Made by a program: the position numbers and the translations under genes
Source of the DNA: Bacillota bacterium
GTDB lineage: Bacteria; Bacillota; Clostridia; Lachnospirales; Lachnospiraceae
Assembly (NCBI GenBank): GCA_023391695.1
Contig: JAEWAK010000027.1
Location: 1 to 64,000 of the forward strand
Length of the DNA: 64,000 bases
Direction of reading: 5' to 3'
Part shown: one piece after another, positions 34,495-44,064 of the stretch
How the letters are laid out: each line of letters starts with the position of its first letter
Position numbering within the stretch: position 1 is the stretch's first letter
The notes under the pieces: generated by a model
Told to the model about the DNA's origin: nothing
Seen by the model: the letters and a program-made list of their open reading frames with translations, nothing else
Database searches by the model: none

Positions 34495-35526
34495 TTGAAG
34501 AGAATATTGGTTCTTACGACAGGCGGAACAATTGTCAGTCTTCAGACCACAGATGGGTTAAAGCCCGATAATGAGAACATAATTAATGTCTTATATGAAA
34601 AAATCTTCAGCCTGGCCGGAGATTACGATGTAGCCATTGAACCTATTTTTAATAAAGACAGCAGCAATATCATCCCCAGCGACTGGTATATCGTAGAAGA
34701 TTCCATAAGGAAACACATGAACAATTATGACGGAATCGTAATATTGCACGGTACGGATACCATGTCATACAGTGCGGCCATGTTATCCTATCTGTTCCTT
34801 GGAATAAATAAATCCATTGTATTAACGGGTTCCCAGCTGCCCATCGTATATGAAGACAGTGATGGGGTGGATAACTTAATAGATGCAATTATTACAGCCG
34901 GAGATGAGAGACTTGCCGGTGTTTTTGTTGTATTCCATGATAAAATCATCAACGGAACCAGGGCTTACAAGCGCAGTTCTATTAACAGGGATGCCTATAT
35001 CAGCTGTAATTATCCATATGTTGGGGTAATAAAAGACCGGAAGCTTTTCCTGACAGCGGATTACCGGAAGATGAAAGTAAATGAATATGGTAAGGACTTG
35101 CTGCCAAAACAGAAGTGTAAGGGAGCTTATATTCCTAAAATATTTCTGCTTAAAATGGTACCGGGTATTGATGACAGCATAATCGATTATATTCAGAAGG
35201 AAAATTACCAGGGCGTAATAATAGAAGGTTACGGGCTTGGCGGAATGCCAGTTACTAATACGGCCTTAATGGAAAAACTGGAATTGCTGATTAAACGGGG
35301 GATACCAATTATCATGGCAACACAATGCGTTTATGACGGGGTCAATTTAGATACTTATGAAGTTGGTATAAAAGCAAATAAAATCGGTATGATTTCTGCC
35401 TACGATATGACAACGGAAGCAGTGTATACAAAGCTTATCTGGATTTTAAGCCTGGTTGATTCTTATTCGGATATAATCAAGATACTTCAAACCAATTTCT
35501 GCGGTGAATTAAATATAAAAAATTAA
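34495..35526 (+). CDS. L-asparaginase (type I, cytoplasmic)
   Basis: 343 residues with a TTG start preceded by GGAGGAG at 34483-34489. The asparaginase N-terminus RILVLTTGGTIVS carries the first catalytic Thr in TGGT. The second block, GIVILHGTDTMSYSAAMLSY, carries the HGTDT motif with the other catalytic Thr and Asp. The lack of a signal peptide and the length fit the cytoplasmic type I enzymes (AnsA). It hydrolyses asparagine to aspartate and ammonia. It appears to be a single-gene unit; its probable terminator at 35824-35850 now lies behind a palindromic repeat element. Confidence 0.92.
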   Translation: MKRILVLTTGGTIVSLQTTDGLKPDNENIINVLYEKIFSLAGDYDVAIEPIFNKDSSNIIPSDWYIVEDSIRKHMNNYDGIVILHGTDTMSYSAAMLSYLFLGINKSIVLTGSQLPIVYEDSDGVDNLIDAIITAGDERLAGVFVVFHDKIINGTRAYKRSSINRDAYISCNYPYVGVIKDRKLFLTADYRKMKVNEYGKDLLPKQKCKGAYIPKIFLLKMVPGIDDSIIDYIQKENYQGVIIEGYGLGGMPVTNTALMEKLELLIKRGIPIIMATQCVYDGVNLDTYEVGIKANKIGMISAYDMTTEAVYTKLIWILSLVDSYSDIIKILQTNFCGELNIKN

Positions 35527-35607
35527 GGCAGTAAAACCTTTTTTTATGTAATTACGTCCTATTGCAAAAAAACTCCTGGAAAATTACATGACGCGTCCAG
35601 GGAACTG

Positions 35608-35660
35608 TCACTAAAGTGGCAGCGCATCAGCATTAGAGAAAGATTGTCACTGAAGTGATA
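35608..35660. repeat. Two copies of a short dyad repeat
   Basis: TGTCACTAAAGTGGCAGCGCAT near 35606-35630 recurs as TGTCACTGAAGTGATAGTGC near 35645-35665. A third related copy (CTGAAGTGGCAGCGC) lies at 28999-29013, just after the activase gene. Each contains the CACT-nn-AGTG dyad or part of it. Confidence 0.45.
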
Positions 35661-35664
35661 GTGC

Positions 35665-35826
35665 ATAGAGCGTGTTTGAAAATGCTTGTGCCAGCTGAAT
35701 GCTCCACTTTGCGGCATGCTGCGTCACAATTTTGGGAACGCAGCCCCGCTTCGCACTCAAAATCGTTTCTTACCTCCCACAAAGTGGAGTATCCAGTCGC
35801 ACAAGCATTTTTAAGCACACTTTAGA
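35665..35826. repeat. Palindromic MITE-like repeat, copy 2
   Basis: Related to the element at 19261-19429 along its whole length. Outer arms of about 50 nt pair imperfectly: GCGTGTTTGAAAATGCTTGT near the left end matches the complement of ACAAGCATTTTTAAGCACAC near the right end, and CTCCACTTTGCGG matches CCACAAAGTGGAG. The centre shares CACAATTTTGGGAACG and the GC-rich loop with copy 1. No coding content. Confidence 0.7.
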
Positions 35827-35850
35827 GTCTGACTTGTCAGACTCTTTTTT
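35824..35850 (+). terminator. Rho-independent terminator
   Basis: AGAGTCTGAC (35824-35833) pairs with GTCAGACTCT (35836-35845), followed by a T-run. It directly adjoins the MITE-like element and was probably the asparaginase terminator before insertion. The stretch to 36193 that follows holds nothing else I can identify. Confidence 0.8.
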
Positions 35851-36193
35851 ATTTTATCAGACTTTTTCTTGTCTCATAAAAAATTTCATCCTGGAAATCG
35901 CACTGCGAAGAAGTGGTTTCATGCCGCTGGATTTCTGCCTTGTAAATAGGTCTTACGACTTATTTATTCATTTATCACTAAAAAACTCCAATTAAATATT
36001 ACAAAATAAATCGTAAAAATTACAATTTCGACAAATAACAAATACAATATGTTAATATAGCGATAGGTTTCGAAAGCAATATTAAGTTAATTTTATATAT
36101 AAATATGGAATTGTTTCTATTTTCCATAAATCATTCTATTATATCTGACTTTATACATAATGTGCTGGTTTTGAAATGGAGGGAAAATAAGCT

Positions 36194-38263
36194 ATGAAAT
36201 TGTTGAAAACAAGGGATGATCTGCCTGGCGATCTGCCTGCCGAAGAAACGCATTATGAGGCAGTTAAGAAAAATATATTGATCGTTGATGATTCCGGTTT
36301 TGCCAGAAAGATATTGAAGGATATGCTGGAAAGTGAAGGTTACAATATTGTAGGTGAGGCAGGTGACGGTCTCGAAGCCATTGAAATGGCAAAGGAAAAA
36401 AAACCGGATTTTATATTCATGGATGTAGCCATGCCTAAATTAGACGGAATGGGAGCATTGCCGCGGATTATGGAAATGAATCTCAATTCCAAGGTTATTA
36501 TGAGTACTGCCATGGGCCAGAAAAGCATTATTGTAGAAGCCATGAAAATCGGTGCAATTGATTATGTAATAAAGCCATATAAAAAAGAAAATATTATGGA
36601 TGTGTTAAATACACATCTGGAAGCGGAAGCGAAAAACAGTCAGGTTATTTCTTTTGAAGAAGAAAGAAAACATTATATTAAAGAAAAGACACGGGAAGCC
36701 GCTGTCCGTGATATTAAGGAAAACGTAGTAAAGAAGGAAGAAAAGAAGGAAGAAGAAAAAGTAGAAGCAAAGGCAGCAGTGAGTGAAGAAGTACCGAAGG
36801 AGACTGCTCCTGTGGAGACTGCTGAGGCGGAAACTGCTGAAAAGGTTATTGAGGAAGAAACCCTGGAAGTTGAAACGGAAGAAGAAACTGCTATGGAAAG
36901 TAACGAGGAAGCGGCTGCCTTGGAGTTAAATGACGAAGCGGAAAGCCTTGAACTTGTTACGGACGAGGAAAGTCTGGAGCTTGTTACGGAAGAAAAAGGC
37001 TTAGAGGGAACTTTGGATTCAGAGGGTACTACAGATTCAGAGAGGGCTACAGCTTCAGAGGAAATTTCAGAAATTACAGATTTAGAGGGGATTTCAGATA
37101 CAAATGAAACTTCGAAAGAAGAAAGCCTGCAAGCTTTGGATATGGAGGAAAGTACAGCTTCTGTAACCGATGAAGCAGCCTTGGAGACTGACAGCGGAGA
37201 GGAGAGCCTGGAGGCAGCTTCACAAGAAGAAAGTTTAAATATTCTGGATACGGAGGAAACATTAAATATAGAGGAATCCGAGAAAACTGCTGTGAAGGAA
37301 GCGGCTCCGGAGATGAATTCTGGTGCTGAGAGTCCTATAGCTGCTGTTAATGAAGGAATGACCGGGGAATTAGCTGGCGGGACTGCTCCCGGCCAGACCG
37401 CTACAGAAGCTGTCAGGGAAGAACCGGTTGGGAACATATCCGGTCAGACTGCAACGGAAGTAACTACCGGAGAGAAAGGTTCTGCAATTGTTGCCGGTCA
37501 GGTAATAGACACCGCTGCCAGTGGATCTGTCCAGGCAGCACCGGAGATTATTACCGCAGAAAAACCTTTTGTGAACGCAACGGTCCAGGGAACGCCGGAA
37601 GTACCTATTGGCGAACAAACCGCAGCAACCGCAGCGGTCCAGGAAGTTACGGAAGCCGTTTCCAAAGCGGAAGTTCCGGAAGCTGTTTTGAATACAGATG
37701 CTGCTGCTATTGGGTATGAATCCCCCCAGATATCAAATGGCGAAGCAGAAAGATACTCTTTTATGACCAGCATAAGAAGAGAAGAAGAGGATACGGAAAG
37801 TGCGGTCTATTCTTATCTGTGGAAAAACCGGTTTGATGCAAGGAATGATGAAAATTCTGCCCGCAGGACTTTAAATGAGGGGAATTATGTCCAGAATTTC
37901 TGCGGTTTGTCCACGAATGGCAACGACTTGTCGGAGGAAGAGAATTCCGAACAGAACATGCTGTTTGCAATGGTAAATGCCTACATGAACCTGAACAGCC
38001 GGTTTGATAGCGAGAATGTTACCGGACAATATTTGTTCCGGCCGTATGAAGGTATCCGGCTTCCTACCGTAAGGGTATTTGGAAGTGAGTGGTATGGCAG
38101 GGACGAAGTATCCCTGTCCAATATATTAAGGTATTCCAATTATAACGCCTCCCAGGACAGAGTGTACTATGAAAAAAACAGTCTTTATCTCGTAGTCATG
38201 CATCTTGTCCAGTCGAAAGCAGACCGAATTTTGGGACAGGACAGGTTTAAAATATTCCATTGA
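36194..38263 (+). CDS. CheY-type receiver domain protein with a ~350-residue acidic disordered linker and an unknown C-terminal domain
   Basis: 689 residues. A receiver domain at ~26-145 has the acidic pair D32-D33, phospho-acceptor D77 (FIFMDVAMPKLDG), S104/T105 and K127 (VIKPY), so it should be phosphorylatable. From ~165 to ~540 the chain is extremely rich in Glu, Ala, Ser, Thr and Val, with loose repeats such as ESLELVTDEE and TETAEAETAEK, and is surely disordered. The last ~150 residues (from YSFMTSIRREEED) look folded and ordered, of no family I know. RBS GGAGGG. It precedes an unknown gene and the type IV pilus operon in the same direction, so it may control pilus function or surface motility, but this is inferred from position alone. 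Confidence 0.8.
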   Translation: MKLLKTRDDLPGDLPAEETHYEAVKKNILIVDDSGFARKILKDMLESEGYNIVGEAGDGLEAIEMAKEKKPDFIFMDVAMPKLDGMGALPRIMEMNLNSKVIMSTAMGQKSIIVEAMKIGAIDYVIKPYKKENIMDVLNTHLEAEAKNSQVISFEEERKHYIKEKTREAAVRDIKENVVKKEEKKEEEKVEAKAAVSEEVPKETAPVETAEAETAEKVIEEETLEVETEEETAMESNEEAAALELNDEAESLELVTDEESLELVTEEKGLEGTLDSEGTTDSERATASEEISEITDLEGISDTNETSKEESLQALDMEESTASVTDEAALETDSGEESLEAASQEESLNILDTEETLNIEESEKTAVKEAAPEMNSGAESPIAAVNEGMTGELAGGTAPGQTATEAVREEPVGNISGQTATEVTTGEKGSAIVAGQVIDTAASGSVQAAPEIITAEKPFVNATVQGTPEVPIGEQTAATAAVQEVTEAVSKAEVPEAVLNTDAAAIGYESPQISNGEAERYSFMTSIRREEEDTESAVYSYLWKNRFDARNDENSARRTLNEGNYVQNFCGLSTNGNDLSEEENSEQNMLFAMVNAYMNLNSRFDSENVTGQYLFRPYEGIRLPTVRVFGSEWYGRDEVSLSNILRYSNYNASQDRVYYEKNSLYLVVMHLVQSKADRILGQDRFKIFH

Positions 38264-38326
38264 TCCATATTAGTTAAATTAAACCATACATAATAATCAT
38301 CAATTATAAAGGAGGTCTCATAACGA

Positions 38327-39286
38327 ATGCTGAAATGTACGTTAGAGCGTGAAAAAATTGAAAGACTGAACACAATTATAAGGGACAGGAATAATATATC
38401 TCCTTTAAACCGATTCCCATCAAAGGATTTAACGCCTGAAGACAGGAGCAGTTTTGAAGAATTGGGGGTAATTGACTTTAACGGGAATATATCTGAATCC
38501 ATACAACCGGCCATAGATGTTTTAGCAAAGCCGAATGCTGTGGTGAAAGTTATATTTACCGGCGGGGCAGGAACCTATGAACATGATATTAATTATGATA
38601 ACTCTTTTCAGAGACATGTTTCCTTAACCGTAACACCCGGTAATATTACCCTTGATGATGAAACCAACCCCCAAAGTATCGTAAAGGTATTGTCGGATTT
38701 TGTGGGAAAAAGCAATATGAAAAGTCTGAATGTTGCCTGTAAATTTACGATGGTAGAAGCATTGGTTGTTGCAGCGTTATTAGATATGGAGCGGAAATCT
38801 TCCCTGAGGGCTTTCCTGGATGAGATACCGTTTACCCATAATTCTTATAATACTAATATGATCTGGAGAATTATCAACAGTACAAGTTCGAGCATACAGT
38901 GGTTTGTATGTATATTAAATGAAATTGCCGGAGAACATGTTTCCCTGTCCCAGCAGCAGGTACAGGATGCCATTGAAAAGCTTATTACCATGGGGACAAT
39001 TACCCAAAAAGGAGGTCTGTATCAGCTGTCCGGAGAATTATCCCATTTATCCAACCGGATGATTATCGTGGATAATATTTTATCGGCTCAGGCTTCCAGG
39101 CAGGATGATACGGGCAGAATAATAAGTACCGGATTTACCTGTGTCCAATCGGGAGTCCATGACCTTCTTTTTTTGGAGTACAACAGTAAGGAAGTCATAT
39201 TCGAGACAATTACTTCCGTAAGACTGATGGATAATTTAAGCAGATTCCTTAACTGCGAATCTTATATATCCCAATTACAGATATAG
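38327..39286 (+). CDS. Unknown 319-residue protein upstream of the pilus operon
   Basis: I do not recognise a family. The N-terminus is helical and charged (LKCTLEREKIERLNTIIRDR). A beta-rich middle (VVKVIFTGGAGTYEHDIN; HVSLTVTPGNITLDDE) follows, then a helical part (MVEALVVAALLDMERKSSL). The C-terminal third may contain a winged-helix-like segment (LSQQQVQDAIEKLITMGTIT; QKGGLYQLSGE). No signal peptide or membrane segment, so probably cytoplasmic. It lies 63 nt after the receiver-domain gene and 60 nt before pilB, with GGAGG upstream. Likely transcribed with both. Confidence 0.75.
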   Translation: MLKCTLEREKIERLNTIIRDRNNISPLNRFPSKDLTPEDRSSFEELGVIDFNGNISESIQPAIDVLAKPNAVVKVIFTGGAGTYEHDINYDNSFQRHVSLTVTPGNITLDDETNPQSIVKVLSDFVGKSNMKSLNVACKFTMVEALVVAALLDMERKSSLRAFLDEIPFTHNSYNTNMIWRIINSTSSSIQWFVCILNEIAGEHVSLSQQQVQDAIEKLITMGTITQKGGLYQLSGELSHLSNRMIIVDNILSAQASRQDDTGRIISTGFTCVQSGVHDLLFLEYNSKEVIFETITSVRLMDNLSRFLNCESYISQLQI

Positions 39287-39346
39287 AAGTTTAGGCTGTT
39301 CACTGAATAGTTGCGAAGATTTATTAATTTATGAGGCGGGTACAAA

Positions 39347-41047
39347 ATGGATATAAATAAGAAAAAACTTGGAGATTTATTATATGGGGCAGGCCTGATA
39401 ACAGAAGAACAACTGGAAGAAGTTCTTGCGATACAGCAAGAAACAGGCGATACACTGGGAAGCATATTGGTTGGTAAAAATATTGTTGATGAAAAAAGGA
39501 TCATGGAGGTTTTGGAGTTTCAATTAGGTATTCCTTTTATTGATCTTAACAATACGACCATAGAGCCGGAGGTGCAGCGGTTAATTCCATACCAGCTGAT
39601 TGTAAGGCATAATGTGGTACCGGTTAAATTAGAATTCAATTTACTGTATGTTGCCATGGAAGATCCTCTTGACTTTATTGCCTTGGAAGATATAAAAATG
39701 GCGACAAAATTAGAGATAGCACCGGTAATATCCTATAAGGATGCTATTTCCGACACCATTAATAAATTATACGGAAATGAGACTGCCGATAATGCAATCA
39801 AAGAATTCCAGAAAGAAACTGATCAGTTCAACACAGCCCATAATATTGAAGTGGAAGAACAGTCTTTGGAAGTTGACAGCGCACCAATCGTAAGGCTCGT
39901 AAATTCAACGATAGAACAGGCCGTAATGGAAGGGGCCAGTGATATACATATTGAACCGCTGGAAAAGGAAGTAAGGATCCGGTTCAGAGTTGACGGGAAA
40001 CTCCATTTATCCAAAAATATACCGATTGAAGCCCATTCCGCCGTTGTCACACGTATTAAGATCCTGGCCGGACTTGATATTGCGGAAAAAAGGGTCCCAC
40101 AGGACGGCCGCTGTGACCAAAGGGTAAAAGACAAACTTCTGAATATGAGGGTTTCCATATTACCTACCGTACATGGAGAAAAGGTGGTAATGCGTATTCT
40201 GGATAAAACTAACTTTTTAATACCGAAGGAAAAACTTGGATTTACAAAAAACAATTTAGAGAAATTTAATGAACTTCTTATGAATCCCCATGGAATAATC
40301 CTGATAACCGGCCCGACAGGCAGCGGTAAATCAACTACGCTTTATACCATGTTAAACGAATTAAATCAGATCCATGATAATATTACAACGGTTGAAGATC
40401 CTGTCGAATATATGATTGACGGCCTGAACCAGGTTCAGGTAAATACGAAAGCGGGACTTACGTTTGCAGGTGCGTTAAGATCCTTCTTAAGACAGGATCC
40501 GGATATTATCATGCTGGGGGAGATAAGGGATAGTGAAACTGCTGATATTGCCATCAGGGCCGCAATCACTGGGCATCTTGTTTTAAGTACCCTCCACACG
40601 AATGATGCCGTCAGCACAATATCAAGGCTTGAAGACATGGGGATTCCACCATATATGATAGCCGTATCCTTAAAAGGCGTCATATCCCAGCGGCTCCTGC
40701 GCCGTTTATGCCCCCACTGTTCCGAACCCTATACGCCGGAGGCAGGTGAATTAAAACTGTTAGGACTTAAGGAAGAAGAGTATACCTTTAAAAAGGCAAA
40801 AGGCTGTTCTTTCTGTAACCATAACGGCTATAAAGGGCGTATTGCGGTCCATGAGATCCTGCTTCTTAATAATGGGCACCATGACCTGATTACCAGGAAT
40901 GCCTCCATTGACGAACTTACGAATTATTCGATGAAAACCGGAATGACTACGTTACGGGATGAGTGTATAAGACTTCTGAAAGATGGTATCACATCCCTGG
41001 AAGAAGTAATGGACGTTGCATATACCCAGGAGTATGTGGAAGATTAA
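39347..41047 (+). CDS. pilB: Type IV pilus assembly ATPase PilB
   Basis: 566 residues. An N-terminal GspE/MshE-type domain (LGDLLYGAGLITEEQLEEVL; LGSILVGKNIVDEKRIMEVL) is followed by the ATPase core: Walker A GPTGSGKSTTLYTML, Asp box TTVEDPVEY, Walker B IIMLGEIRDSETADIA, and His box LSTLHTNDAVS. The zinc-binding tetracysteine is present (CPHCSEP and CSFCNHNGYKGR). PilB drives pilin polymerisation from the cytoplasmic side. First core gene of the pilus run; pilT follows after 15 nt. Confidence 0.97.
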   Translation: MDINKKKLGDLLYGAGLITEEQLEEVLAIQQETGDTLGSILVGKNIVDEKRIMEVLEFQLGIPFIDLNNTTIEPEVQRLIPYQLIVRHNVVPVKLEFNLLYVAMEDPLDFIALEDIKMATKLEIAPVISYKDAISDTINKLYGNETADNAIKEFQKETDQFNTAHNIEVEEQSLEVDSAPIVRLVNSTIEQAVMEGASDIHIEPLEKEVRIRFRVDGKLHLSKNIPIEAHSAVVTRIKILAGLDIAEKRVPQDGRCDQRVKDKLLNMRVSILPTVHGEKVVMRILDKTNFLIPKEKLGFTKNNLEKFNELLMNPHGIILITGPTGSGKSTTLYTMLNELNQIHDNITTVEDPVEYMIDGLNQVQVNTKAGLTFAGALRSFLRQDPDIIMLGEIRDSETADIAIRAAITGHLVLSTLHTNDAVSTISRLEDMGIPPYMIAVSLKGVISQRLLRRLCPHCSEPYTPEAGELKLLGLKEEEYTFKKAKGCSFCNHNGYKGRIAVHEILLLNNGHHDLITRNASIDELTNYSMKTGMTTLRDECIRLLKDGITSLEEVMDVAYTQEYVED

Positions 41048-41062
41048 AATAAGGAGGCTGTT

Positions 41063-42115
41063 ATGAATACAATCGAATTACTGACCAAGGCGGCAAAAAG
41101 AAAAGCCTCCGATTTACATATTACCTCAGGGGTTCCCGGTACCATAAGGATACACGGAAAACTGGAATTTGTTGATGATGTTATATTGCAACCGGCAGAT
41201 ACCAAGCAGATCGCCAGGGAACTTACCACGGATGTGCAATGGGACCGATTAAATAAGAAAGGCGAAGTCGATTTTTTATATGTAATCCCGGAAGTCCAAC
41301 GTTTCCGTGTGAATGCATACCGGCAGAGAAATACCTACAGCGTGGCACTCAGACTGGTTAATTCGGAAATCCCTTCCTTTGATACCTTAGGGCTTCCGAA
41401 CATAGTCAAGGATCTTACCAAAAAGAACAATGGGCTGATTTTAGTCACGGGACCTACCGGAAGCGGAAAATCCACTACCTTAGCCAGTATGATCCAGGAA
41501 ATCAACGAAACGACGGATATGCATATCATTACACTGGAGGATCCGGTTGAGTATTTATTTAAACATAATAAGAGCATTATTGACCAAAGGGAGGTCGGCA
41601 CGGACACGCTTAATTTCTCCAATGCCCTAAGAGCCTGTCTCAGACAGGACCCGGATGTCATTCTGGTAGGTGAGATGCGTGATTTTGAAACCATTTCCAT
41701 AGCCTTGACCGCAGCGGAAACCGGCCATCTGGTTTTAAGCACCCTGCATACGGTTGGTGCTGCCAGTACCATTGACCGTGTTATCGACGTATTTCCACCT
41801 CATCAGCAGCTCCAGATCCGTGTCCAGCTGGCATTGACTCTTCAGGGAATTATATCCCAGCAGTTATTGACCAAGGCGGATTCTTCAGGCCGGGTGGCTG
41901 CGCTGGAGATAATGGTTGTCAATCCGGCAGTCCGGCACTTAATCCGTGAAGGAAAGGTATACCAGCTTAACAATATTATTCAGACTAACGCCAAGAGCGG
42001 TATGCGTATGATGGATGATTCCCTGGCTGATTTGTATAAGAAAGGGTTGATCACCAGGGAGGATGCCCTTGGGCATTGTGTGGAGTACGATTATCTGAAT
42101 AAGATATTACTGTAA
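41063..42115 (+). CDS. pilT: Type IV pilus retraction ATPase PilT
   Basis: 350 residues, the standard PilT length. The N-terminal PAS-like part begins IELLTKAAKRKASDLHITSG. Walker A is GPTGSGKSTTLASMI, Asp box ITLEDPVEYLF, Walker B VILVGEMRDFETISIAL, His box LSTLHTVGAASTIDR, and the C-terminal AIRNLIRE-like motif reads PAVRHLIREGKVYQL, as needed for retraction. Its presence implies dynamic pili, able to power twitching motility or DNA uptake. RBS AAGGAGG. Confidence 0.96.
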   Translation: MNTIELLTKAAKRKASDLHITSGVPGTIRIHGKLEFVDDVILQPADTKQIARELTTDVQWDRLNKKGEVDFLYVIPEVQRFRVNAYRQRNTYSVALRLVNSEIPSFDTLGLPNIVKDLTKKNNGLILVTGPTGSGKSTTLASMIQEINETTDMHIITLEDPVEYLFKHNKSIIDQREVGTDTLNFSNALRACLRQDPDVILVGEMRDFETISIALTAAETGHLVLSTLHTVGAASTIDRVIDVFPPHQQLQIRVQLALTLQGIISQQLLTKADSSGRVAALEIMVVNPAVRHLIREGKVYQLNNIIQTNAKSGMRMMDDSLADLYKKGLITREDALGHCVEYDYLNKILL

Positions 42116-42170
42116 TTTTAACTGCGGTTACCGTGTGTTACTAAAATAATTTTGAAAGAAGGTTATTTGG

Positions 42171-43382
42171 ATGCCAAAATTTCAATACAAAGCCCAGAAT
42201 ATGTCGGGCAAAACCATAGAAGGGGTGTATGATGCCCCGAACCAGCAGGCCGTAATCGACATGATCCGGCAAAAATCCTTTTATCATCTTCAGATCAAAG
42301 AGATCACAGAGGGAAAGGACTTAAAGGAAATTGGTATATTTGCCAAAATCGGTATTAAGGACATCGCCATATTCTGCAGGCAGTTTTCTTCCATATTAAA
42401 AGCCGGGGTGCCACTGATCCAGTGCCTGAGCATGTTAGGCGAGCAGATTGAAAATAAAGCTCTTAAAACAATAATTAAAAATGTTTGTGAAGAGGTTCAG
42501 AAAGGCAGCAGTTTATCCCAGGCCATGTCCATACATGAAAATAAATTTCCGCCCCTTCTTATCAATATGATTGCGGCGGGAGAAATAAGCGGTACCTTGG
42601 ATAACTCCCTGGAGGTTATGTCAGAACATTTTGAAAAAGACCATAAACTCCAGCAAAAAGTGAAAAGTGCCATGATTTATCCTATCGTTTTATGTGTTGT
42701 TACGGTTGGTGTCGTATGGCTATTACTTGTTAAAGTAGTTCCTACTTTTGTAGGTATGTTTGAATCAGCCGGGGCTGAACTACCCACACCTACCAAAATA
42801 TTAATCGGTATGAGTAAGTTTTTACAGAACAACGGCCTGATGGTATTTGGCGGCATTGTTGTAATAGCGGTATTGGTTAAACTATACCTTTCCTCGGATG
42901 AGGGACAGTTAGCTTTTGATAAACGGCTCTTATCACTGCCTTTAATCGGAAATCTGCAGACCAAGACCATTGCGGCCAGGTTTGCCAGAACCCTGGCTAC
43001 CCTGATGACCACCGGTGTATCCATAACGGAAGCCCTTAAAATTACCGGCAGGGTATTGGGAAATAATTATGCGAAAAGCTGTATAAGAGAAGTGGAAGAT
43101 CAGGTGAAACAGGGAAAAGGACTCTATATTCCCATAAAAGCTTCCGAACTCTTTCCACCTATGATTGAAAATATGGTAATGCTGGGGGAGGAATCTGGTA
43201 CCCTGGACAGCATGCTGCAAAAGGCAGCGGATTTTTACGAAGATGAAGTGGACAGGGCGGTACAAAACCTTACTTCCATGATGGAACCTGCCATTATCGT
43301 CGTATTAGGCGGGGTAGTTGGTTTTATCGTAATGTCAATCGCACTGCCGATGTTTGACATGATGAACATGGCAGGACAATAA
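42171..43382 (+). CDS. pilC: Type IV pilus inner-membrane platform protein PilC
   Basis: 403 residues with the duplicated T2SSF (GspF) domain. The first copy contains IFCRQFSSILKAGVPLIQCL and FPPLLINMIAAGEISGTLDN. The second contains FARTLATLMTTGVSITEALK and FPPMIENMVMLGEESGTLD. There are three membrane helices, with the last near the C-terminus (AIIVVLGGVVGFIVMSIALP). PilC is the rotor-like membrane protein that links PilB/PilT to pilin insertion. It has an N-terminal PilC-type signature (KFQYKAQNMSGKTIEGVYDA). RBS GAAGG. Confidence 0.96.
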   Translation: MPKFQYKAQNMSGKTIEGVYDAPNQQAVIDMIRQKSFYHLQIKEITEGKDLKEIGIFAKIGIKDIAIFCRQFSSILKAGVPLIQCLSMLGEQIENKALKTIIKNVCEEVQKGSSLSQAMSIHENKFPPLLINMIAAGEISGTLDNSLEVMSEHFEKDHKLQQKVKSAMIYPIVLCVVTVGVVWLLLVKVVPTFVGMFESAGAELPTPTKILIGMSKFLQNNGLMVFGGIVVIAVLVKLYLSSDEGQLAFDKRLLSLPLIGNLQTKTIAARFARTLATLMTTGVSITEALKITGRVLGNNYAKSCIREVEDQVKQGKGLYIPIKASELFPPMIENMVMLGEESGTLDSMLQKAADFYEDEVDRAVQNLTSMMEPAIIVVLGGVVGFIVMSIALPMFDMMNMAGQ

Positions 43383-43657
43383 TTATGTAAAGCATAATTA
43401 TAATTCATTCGAGATCATAGAGAGAAGTTTTATTTTATAGTAACTACTCAGCCAGAACGGTTCTTGCGAATTGAAGCACCTAGCATTTACCACCATAAAA
43501 TATGTGAATTGCTGCATATTTTGGAACCGTTTTACCCGAAGGTCTACGAATTTCCGGGATAACTGAATTGTTATTTATATATAACACTTTAATCTTTGAT
43601 ATAAAAATTAATAGGGGTGTCAAAATTGATACTACCAAAATTCTAAGGAGGAATTTT

Positions 43658-44020
43658 ATGTTAAAGAAACTGAAGAAAAATGAAAAAGGTTTTACACTTG
43701 TCGAGCTGATTGTAGTAATTGCAATCCTGGGAATTTTAGCTGCCCTGCTCGTACCAAGAATCATGGGAAATGTACAGGAAGCGAGAGATAAGAAGGACAT
43801 TGCCAATGCTCGTACGATTGCCAGTGAGATTTCCGTGTATAATGCACAGTCAGCAAAAGAGAGTGACTGGATTACCGGTAATCCTGTTGCATCAACAGCG
43901 ATAACAGGAAAGCTTACCAATTTACCGGATGGGGTTGAATTCCCGGCTAGTACAGTTGTTACAATCAATGTTGACGATGATGGTAATGCGTCAATAACAG
44001 TTATAGATCCAGAAGAATAA
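43658..44020 (+). CDS. pilA: Major type IV pilin precursor
   Basis: 120 residues from the ATG at 43658, chosen for the AAGGAGGAA just upstream. A short basic leader KKLKKNEKG is cut before FTLVELIVVIAILGILAAL, the class III (type IVa) prepilin signal with Glu5. The mature body is short, with a GN/DG-rich end (VDDDGNASITVIDPEE) and no Cys pair, typical of clostridial pilins. It lies alone, 275 nt after pilC, with a separate strong ribosome binding site, which suits high-level expression of the main subunit. The prepilin peptidase follows 44 nt later. Assignment as the major subunit is inferred from position and size. Confidence 0.92.
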   Translation: MLKKLKKNEKGFTLVELIVVIAILGILAALLVPRIMGNVQEARDKKDIANARTIASEISVYNAQSAKESDWITGNPVASTAITGKLTNLPDGVEFPASTVVTINVDDDGNASITVIDPEE

Positions 44021-44064
44021 GGCATAGCTTTATTTAGTAAATCAATCAAAGGAGTGGTAATCCG

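Noticed and set aside
36673..37437. 254-codon Ser/Val-rich open frame on the minus strand
   Set aside because: It is the antisense shadow of the Glu-rich linker of the receiver-domain protein; no start signals.
43480..44049. 189-codon minus-strand open frame over the pilin gene
   Set aside because: Antisense of a clear prepilin with a strong ribosome binding site; no family resemblance.
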